Source: Acanthamoeba lenticulata
Taxonomy: Eukaryota; Discosea; Longamoebia; Acanthamoebidae
NCBI GenBank assembly: GCA_002179805.1
Contig: NAVB01000109.1
Coordinates: 1 to 64,000, forward strand
DNA length: 64,000 nucleotides
Direction of reading: 5' to 3'
Under the pieces are notes generated by a model. That model made no database searches. It was not told where the DNA came from and saw only the letters and a list, made by a program, of their open reading frames with translations. Made by a program: the position numbers and the translations under genes. Of this stretch, positions 55,134-64,000 are shown piece after piece; position 1 is the stretch's first letter, and every line of letters begins with the position of its first letter.

Positions 55134-55290
55134 GTCTGCTGGTGTGTGATTTGGCTGACTGACCCGACTGCTCGGTTCATCCCTTCGTCGTTGGGTTCCC
55201 TTTTCAGGGAACAACCCAAATAACAGAAACAAAAAGGGGCGAGAAAAAACGTTTCCTTCCAATAAAAGAAGGAAAAGAAGCAAACGCAAG

Positions 55291-56980
55291 ATGGAGCTGT
55301 CCCGACGGGCGAAGGAAACGGTGGAATCGGGCGTGCGCATGGCAGAACCCTACCTGAAGAGCGGGCATGACGTCTCCAATCTTGGCCAAGGCATGGTCTA
55401 CTGGGGCCCGCCCTCCACCAGCGTGCAGGTAAGCGCACTCGCCCCTGCGGCTTGTTCCGCCTCCAGCGCTGACACCCGCTCGGGTTTGTATTGTGAGGAC
55501 AGGAGGTGCTGAGCAACATACAGCCCGACGTCCACAAGTGCGCTTGTTGTACGCCTGCGGCTCGCCAGTGCGTGGAACGTGCTAAGGCCTTTGCCTCGAC
55601 GCAGGTATGGCCCCATCGAAGGCTTGCCGGCCCTGCGTGAGGCGCTGCTGAAGAAGTGCCGCGAGCGCAACGGCATCGAGGGAAAGGACATCATGATTAC
55701 CTGCGGCGGCAACCAGGGCACGTCTTGCCACTCTCCGCGGCCTGTCTTATGTCTCGCTTACCCGACCCTCTGGTTGGCAGCTTTCCTCAATGTGGTGATG
55801 ACCATCTGTGACGTCGGTGATGAAGTGATCATCTTCACGCCCTACTACTTCAACCACCTCATGGCCCTCCAGCTCGTAAACGCTAAGGTCAAAGCTATTT
55901 TATTTTTATTTTTATTTTTATTTTGCTTTTCGCATCTTCAACTGCTCCTGTCTACTGCAGGCTGTCTTGGCTCCTTGTCGACCGGACGATCTCACGCCAG
56001 ATATGGCGGTGTTGCCGTCACTGATCACGCCCAAGACCAAGGCGATCGTGCTGATCTCGCCCAACAACCCCACGGGCGCCGTCGCTCCACCCGAGACCAT
56101 CCGCCAGATCCAGCAGCTCTGCCTTGAGCGAGGGCTGTGGATGGTCTCTGACGAGGCCTACGAGGACTTTTTGTTTGACGGCGCGACGCACTACTCGCCC
56201 ACCGGGCCCAACGTGATCAACCTCTTCACCTTCTCCAAGAGCTACGGAATGGCCGGCTGGCGCGTGGGCTACGTCCTCTTCCCGCCTGAGCTCAAAGGTA
56301 CCGCCTCGGAAGCGGCGCCTGTGAAGGCCATCAGCCCATACCTCTGGAGGCTTAACTTCGCCTCCCTGTTGTGCTCTGCGCAGAGGGCATGGAGAAGGTG
56401 CAGGACACGGTGCCCATCAACGCCTGCCAGATCTCCCAACGGCTCGCGCTGCGGGCCCTCACGCACGAAGGTCCCGAGTGGGTGGCCGAGATGGTAGCCA
56501 CGCTCAAGCAGAACAGGTCCCCTTACTCTTCTCTCTTCGAACCTACACACGCACACATACATGGACCAACATGTACTGATGGCCCACTTTCTTTGCACAG
56601 AGACTACGTGTGGGACGCGCTGGAGCCGCTGCGTACGGGCCATGAAGGCGAGATCGTGCGCACGGGCGGGTCGCTCTTCATGTTTGTCAAGCTTCCCGAA
56701 GGTGTGGACGACATGGTCGCCACCCAGTTTCTCTCTCAGCAACACAAAGTCTGCGTGCTGCCAGGCAAGGGTAATGAATGACAACGACACGAGTTCAAAG
56801 TTCTTGCTTGATACGACAACTGACCTGCAACTCATCCCAGGGTTTGGTGCGCCGGGCCATCTGCGCGTGTCTTTCGGCAACCTCCCGCCTGAGCAGTGTC
56901 GACAAGCGACGCTCCGCCTCAAGCAGGGCCTCCAGCAGATCGGGGAGGGCAAGCTGGCTGCAGTAGACTCAAGGTCCTAG
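55291..56980 (+). CDS. Class I/II PLP-dependent aminotransferase
   Basis: Fold-type I aminotransferase, closest in style to aspartate/kynurenine-type enzymes. Blocks are YGPIEGLPALREALLKKC, DIMITCGGNQ, AFLNVVMTICDVGDEVII, IVLISPNNPTGAV, MVSDEAYEDF (PLP-ring Asp) and FTFSKSYGMAGWRVGYVLFP, with the Schiff-base Lys in SKSYG. The C-terminus is GAPGHLRVSFGN. About eight exons. The intron at 55718-55780 has a GC donor; any nearby GT breaks the frame. ATG 55291 (MELSRRAKETVESGV) has no targeting peptide, so a cytosolic enzyme is likely. The amino donor is not determined. Confidence 0.88.
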
Positions 56981-57244
56981 GCGCCATTGGCAAGGCTGCA
57001 GTTTTCAAGATGCTGGTGCCAATAGAAAAACAGAAACAAAAATGCCATATTTGTCTGCTTTTTTTTTTGCTTTTTTGCTCCTTTTTCCTTCCTTCTTGCG
57101 TGGCTACTGCGGCCACTAACGAGCTTGAACAGCTGATCTTGATGCTTGAAACATACAGCACAATGTTTTTTGTTGTATTTGTGTTGATTCAATTTACTCC
57201 CAACGCCAAGCATACAGACAAAAAAAGGGAAGTAGGAACGGGAA

Positions 57245-58720
57245 TCAGAAGGGAGAGTAGCCAATGCCGTAGCCAAACATCCTCTTGAGGCGTTCAAAAA
57301 CGTTCTCTCTCCAGGCCTGCTGAGTGCGCTCTGCTTCAGCTTCGGGGACGCTCTCCTGAGTCAGTTTCATGTCGCAGCCCTTCCGGCCTTCGCTCAGCTC
57401 GATGGTCACCGTCGAGTAGTGGCCTACAGATGATGGCACACTGGCCACGTGAGTTCAAGGCGAGCATTAACCCTTTACAACAACAGGAACAACAACCAAA
57501 CCACACCAGCATCCCCTTGGTAGAGGGGGGGGGGGAGGAGAAGGACATACCCTCAGGCCATGAACTGGTCCTCCACTTCTGGACAATCCTCTCGTTAGGC
57601 CGCAGCTGGACGAACTCGCCGGTGATGTTGCCCCCAAAGAGCGAAAAGAGACCGCCCTCTCGGGCATCCAGCTGAGCACTGCTCTGCGTGTAGGCCTCGA
57701 CTCGCCGCACGTCCATGAGAGCCTCGTAGATGTCGCTCGGCCGCGCGCCAAACCTGTCGGTGAACTCGACCGTCGTAGTCTTTGCCCCGCCCGACGTGGA
57801 TGACGACGATGAAGTGACCGACGATGCGGACGTCGAAGGGGTTGCTGTGGTGGTGCTGGGCGTGGCCGAAGTCGAGTGGCCGTTGGTAGCAGGCTTGGGT
57901 GAGTCGGCGGAGCCCTGAGTAAGAGGCTTGACCTCCTTCACCTCTTGCAGGTAGCCGCGCATGGCTGTTCACAACAGGTTGTGAGACTCTATTTTGGAAT
58001 ATAACATTGAAATAAAGCGTGAGGAAGAGGTGGTGGTACCCTTGAACTCATCGAGGAAGGTGCCCAGAATCTGCCTGACCTTCGGCGTGCCCTGGCTGGC
58101 CACCACCTGCCTGATGGCGTACTTGTCACCAGCTTTGGTCACGTTGACTCGGATCTAAAGGCCATTAGTTTAGTTTTTTAAAAGAATAATAAACAATAAA
58201 AAAAAAATCGTGTTGCGTGTACCTCGTGCTCATCAAGGTCGTTCTCGAAGGAGACCTCGGGCATGTCAAAGTTGCCCTCCACCTTATCGCCATTGATGGT
58301 GCCTGTGCAGGGTCAGGCGCGTGTGGCCTTGCATAAGTGCTTATGCGTTTGCAGCGAGACAGGTTTGAGTGACAGTACCGCCCCACTTGAGCTTGATCTC
58401 GAACTCAAAGAAGTGGAAAATCTTGCCTTTGCGAGTGTTGATGTGGCATTCACCATTCAACGCGTCGACCTTGGTAATCTTTACACCTCCATCCGCGGTG
58501 ATTTGAGCACCTTCAAACAACTCTGGTAAACGTTCCTTTGCCCACGGCATGCAGTTTTTCTCAGTCCTGCACTTGAAGGTTAGATTGATTGCCCATTTGG
58601 CGATTTGGTGTTGTGCACGATGAATGAGGGGAGATTTTACCAGTGCCAATTGTTGACGTTGGTTCCGTCAGCACGCTCGGCCACGATCCACCGCGGGTCA
58701 TTCTCTCCCACCTTCGCCAT
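57245..58720 (-). CDS. AHSA1: Activator of Hsp90 ATPase AHA1
   Basis: AHA1 stimulates the Hsp90 ATPase. ATG 58720 gives MAKVGENDPRWIVAERADG. The N-terminal domain continues KNCMPWAKERLPELFEGAQI, ALNGECHINTRKGKIFHFFE and PEVSFENDLDEHEV. A Ser/Thr-rich linker precedes the START-like C-terminal domain: FTDRFGARPSDIYEALMD, GGNITGEFVQLRPNERIVQK and ENVFERLKRMFGYGIG. Canonical AHA1 has an NxNNWHW motif near the N-terminus and here NVNNWHW is formed across an intron. About six introns are present. The stop is at 57245. It is the same strand as the MetRS gene whose stop lies 197 bp upstream. Confidence 0.93.
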
Positions 58721-58916
58721 CTCTTCTTGATTGTCTCTGCTCTATGAGTGACGCTGGCGTCAGGGCCGTCCGGGTTGCTTTAGGAGCTCACGCTCCGCCG
58801 CATTATTCACATATTTTGAACGTGCTCCGAGTTTTGCCACTTCTGCCTGCCAAACTTCCTTTACACCACATAAATAATAAAGCAAAAAGTTTGTTTTGGC
58901 ATGCAAAATGGACAGA

Positions 58917-61355
<2,439 letters not shown>

Positions 61356-61399
61356 TTACATTCACACATCCAACAGGAAGCGTTGCATCGTCCCCTGCG

Positions 61400-63076
61400 A
61401 TGTCTAATCTGCTGGCGCAATTGCAGCAGTACTTCGACGTCTACCACTTCCTCTTGCGAGGGGAGCACTACGCGGGGCTCGGGGTGCATGCACTAAAGCT
61501 GGTAGGGCACTGGCTCCACATCCCTATCCTCTGCCTCGTGGCCCTCCTCGTGGTCTTCGCCGTGGTTTATCAGCTTTGGTGTTGGCGCGAACGTGCCCGC
61601 CTTCTCGAAGGCACCCACTACGTCTCCACGGCTCATGGCTTCATCGAGTACGTCATATCTATCGCACTCCCCTCTCAAGCTTCTCACTCATGTCCCCTCA
61701 CCCGCTGCATCCAGTTACCAGTGGTACGGCTCGGGTCCTGTCGTGCTCGTGCTTCATGGTCCGTAATGCCGCCCCCATCTAGCTGCTCGCTGGCATGGCC
61801 CATGCGCAGGCGCCTGATGGTGGTCGTTTCCCGCGCCTGTGCACAGGCACACCTGGAGGGTCGGACCAGGGCGGCATCTGGCATCAACTGCTGCTGGGTG
61901 GGGAGAACTTTGCCGTGCTCGCGCCCTCGCGCTTCGGCTACGTCGGCACCCGAAGCGAGGCGACTAGCAGCGGTGGCAAGACCGAACCGTCATCGTCGGG
62001 TCTCACCCTCGCGCAACAGGCCGAGGCCATCTCTGACCTCCTTCACGCGCTCGATCTCACCCAAGTAGCCGTCGTGGGCATCGGCGGCGGTGGCCCGCTG
62101 GCCATGGAGCTGGTCAAGAACTACTCCCATAAGTGCTGGGCCCTGGTGCTTATCGGTGCTGTCACTCGCAAGTGGCAGCCGCCCGAGGTTGTGTCATTTA
62201 AGTACTGTTTGCCCGTCCCCACCACTCCCGCCTTCTGCTCTGATGATATCATGTGCGCAGCAACGAGGTCGACATGCTGGAGCGATTCATCTTTGAGCAG
62301 ATCAACGGGATGTGCATGTGGGGCTATTATCTCCTCTCCACCCTCTCCCCGTCGACCGTCCTGCGGTCGCTCTACGCTGCGGGGTCCTCTCTGGACCCCC
62401 AAGCGACCGAGAAGTGCGCCTCTTCCCTCTTTACACCGTTTCGAACCTGCTTCTCATTTGTGAAACCTCACCTGGCCCGGATGTCCAGACATATGCGCGC
62501 GGCAATGGAAAAGATGACGCATCGGCTGGCCCTGCGGCGAGCCGCGCGGTCGTGCCTCCCGCCGAGCCTGCGTCTCGACGGCATCAACCGCGACTACGCG
62601 CTCTTCGCCTCACTGCCTGAGCAAATTGATGTATGTCGGCGCCCTTGTGCTCTGGTGGTGTCTCCGCAAGTGTTTGTTGGTTAAAGAAGCGGGCCATGGA
62701 TCATCAGATGGGACGAGCAGACTCGGTGCCTGCGCTGATCGTGCACGGCAAGGCTGACCAGAGCGTTCCAGCGAGCCAGCACGCGGAGCCGGTCCATACG
62801 GCCATCGCCGGATCGGAGCTATACCTGGTCGATGAGGGCTCGGACATGCTGTGGCTGGGCCTTGAAGGCGAAGCCGTGTCCCGCAAGGTGCTCTCCTTCC
62901 TGATGACCCACATGGAGCGCGGCAAGGTTGACGAGCTACCCCACTTCTACCCGCCAAGCAACGTGCGTGCGGCTTTGACCACCACGGGCAGAGGTGCCAG
63001 TGTGCGGCGCAAGACGCGTGCGCCTAACGACACGAGCAAACCAAAAAATAAGAGGAAGAAGGACAAGGAGGGCTGA
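61400..63076 (+). CDS. Membrane-anchored alpha/beta-hydrolase-fold protein lacking Ser and His catalytic residues
   Basis: A single membrane span (LHIPILCLVALLVVFAVVY) precedes an alpha/beta-hydrolase core: YGSGPVVLVLHG, then TPGGSDQGGIWHQLL, VLAPSRFGYVGT, LTLAQQAEAISDLLHALD and AVVGIGGGGPLAMELVKNY. The nucleophile elbow GxSxG reads G-I-G-G-G (Ser replaced by Gly at 62083-62085). The usual GGH near the C-terminus reads GSD (His replaced by Asp at 62843-62845), while the acid-loop HGKADQSVP is kept. This predicts a pseudo-hydrolase. A basic tail (KPKNKRKKDKEG) ends the protein. ATG 61400 (MSNLLAQLQQYFD) starts the frame. Introns follow HGFI, LHG, WQPPE and EQID. Confidence 0.75.
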
Positions 63077-63281
63077 TTATACAACCTTTTCCAAGACCTT
63101 GTTCGCTACTCTTCGTTTCCTCCCCTACGGGCTTTCCTTTTTGGGCTTGGTCTTTTCTCTTGGAGAAGAAAACAGAACCTGCAACACCTCTTTACACAAA
63201 CGGTATACTTCCATCTTGGTTCGCTTGGAAGTAGTAGAACTCTGTCTGAAAGTTCTTCACTGCTCTTCTTCTCCACCAGAT

Positions 63282-63776
63282 ATGAGGAGCCGCGATTCTG
63301 CTGGGTGTGGCAAGTTCCTCTACTACCTTCTCGTGGCAATGGTCATTTGTGCCATGGGCTTTTTTGCGTGGTCGTGGGTTGACCGCGAGCTGACCAAGCG
63401 CCAGCTAACGCTGGACCAGCTGGACGCTCTGCGCTTATCTCTGGGGCAGGACCGTGCTATGCTGGAGAAGGAGCGCACCGAGTTCCGTCAGCTGATGACC
63501 TACACCAAGGAAGCCACAGAGAAGAGCAAGCTTGTTTTGGAGGCCGAACGCAAACGAGCTGAGGAGGATAGACAGAAAGCATGGGGAGAGATAGAGCAGC
63601 GCTTACTTGAGTTAAAGACAAAGGAGCAAGCATTCGAGCTTAAGAAGGCCGAGCTGGATACGGCGAGGACAGCATTCGATCAGGAGAAGCTAGCCTGGGA
63701 GGACCAGAAGGCCAGTGAGCTGCTTGCCAAGGACCAGCCCAAGGAGCAGCCGGAGCAGCCAGCCGCTCAAGTGTAG
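63282..63776 (+). CDS. Single-pass membrane protein with long coiled coil
   Basis: Single exon, 164 residues, ATG 63282. A short polar N-terminus with Cys is followed by one membrane span (FLYYLLVAMVICAMGFFAWSW). About 110 residues of charged heptads follow (ELTKRQLTLDQLDALRLSLG through KAELDTARTAFDQEKLAWED), then a Gln/Pro/Ala tail. The architecture suggests a tether or membrane scaffold. No family is recognised. The sequence ctccaccag just before the ATG looks like a splice acceptor, so an upstream non-coding or coding exon may exist. Confidence 0.6.
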   Translation: MRSRDSAGCGKFLYYLLVAMVICAMGFFAWSWVDRELTKRQLTLDQLDALRLSLGQDRAMLEKERTEFRQLMTYTKEATEKSKLVLEAERKRAEEDRQKAWGEIEQRLLELKTKEQAFELKKAELDTARTAFDQEKLAWEDQKASELLAKDQPKEQPEQPAAQV

Positions 63777-64000
63777 CTGTAAACTTGCTCCACGAGTAAA
63801 TGGTTCTCAACTCTCTCCTGACCTGGAAACGTATTTTGTACAACAAAGAAAAGTAATAACAGGCAAGAAAATAAACACGCAATAGATTGGGAGCCCAACT
63901 TGGCAGGAATAAACGCGAGACCCGCCAGCCTGGCTGCATTCTTCGGCCGGCAGCGGTGCTTCAACCAAGGAAGCAATTGTCGTAGCGCGACAAGAGACAA

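Noticed and set aside
63767..64000. Minus-strand open frame at the right edge with a hydrophobic stretch
   Set aside because: It could be the last exon of a gene beyond the window, but 77 codons without a recognised motif is too little.

Overview
This window reads as nuclear DNA of a GC-rich, intron-dense free-living protist, most probably an Acanthamoeba-type amoeba. The organism name is inference. What the sequence shows is eukaryotic genes only, packed 60-500 bp apart on both strands. They are cut by many short introns, mostly 50-110 nt, with gtacg/gtgcg/gtaag donors and cag acceptors. Exons are GC-rich and some introns are AT-rich. There are no operons, Shine-Dalgarno sites, CRISPR arrays, phage genes or transposase genes. 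I resolve 36 protein genes (one cut by the left edge) and one tRNA-Asp. Coordinates given for genes run from start codon to stop codon and include introns.

Layout. 1-13.4 kb: C-terminus of a DHHC palmitoyltransferase; ASF1 and APC4 back to back; a chorismate-lyase-fold protein; an MSS51 C-domain protein; MIS12; an F-box protein with a ThuA/GATase-like domain; proteasome alpha-type 3; a tiny membrane protein; a minimal FYVE protein. 13.5-19.3 kb: one very large PqqL-like M16 peptidase. 19.4-20.4 kb: tRNA-Asp and a gene-free stretch. 20.4-32 kb: mitochondrial carrier, SH3-RhoGAP, F-box-LRR, an FHA-PBZ protein resembling APLF, and FAM91. 32-45 kb: WDR41, ER epoxide hydrolase, ADF-H protein, SOSS-B, TMEM41A, BCS1-like AAA ATPase, SAM/zinc protein, homeobox protein. 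46-64 kb: WRAP53/TCAB1, ICT1, RPN11, RRP40, WSD1-type acyltransferase, TRAF-type zinc protein, aminotransferase, AHA1, mitochondrial MetRS, a catalytically dead-looking alpha/beta hydrolase and a membrane coiled-coil protein.

The genes are mostly housekeeping and do not form one pathway, but some themes recur. Chromatin, cell cycle and DNA repair: ASF1, APC4, MIS12, SOSS-B, FHA-PBZ, WRAP53. Protein turnover: PSMA3, RPN11, two F-box proteins, APC4. Mitochondria: carrier, BCS1-like, ICT1, MetRS, MSS51-like. Endomembranes: FAM91, WDR41, TMEM41A, DHHC, epoxide hydrolase. E2F-like sites sit in the ASF1/APC4 and FHA-PBZ promoters. The points most worth a second look are the pseudo-hydrolase, the FHA-PBZ gene, six GC-AG introns (three sharing an ATCAAG|GCA junction), a perfect 30-bp inverted repeat around the PSMA3 promoter, the F-box/ThuA fusion and the two acidic inserts in the M16 peptidase. 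I did not find a convincing new multi-gene system.
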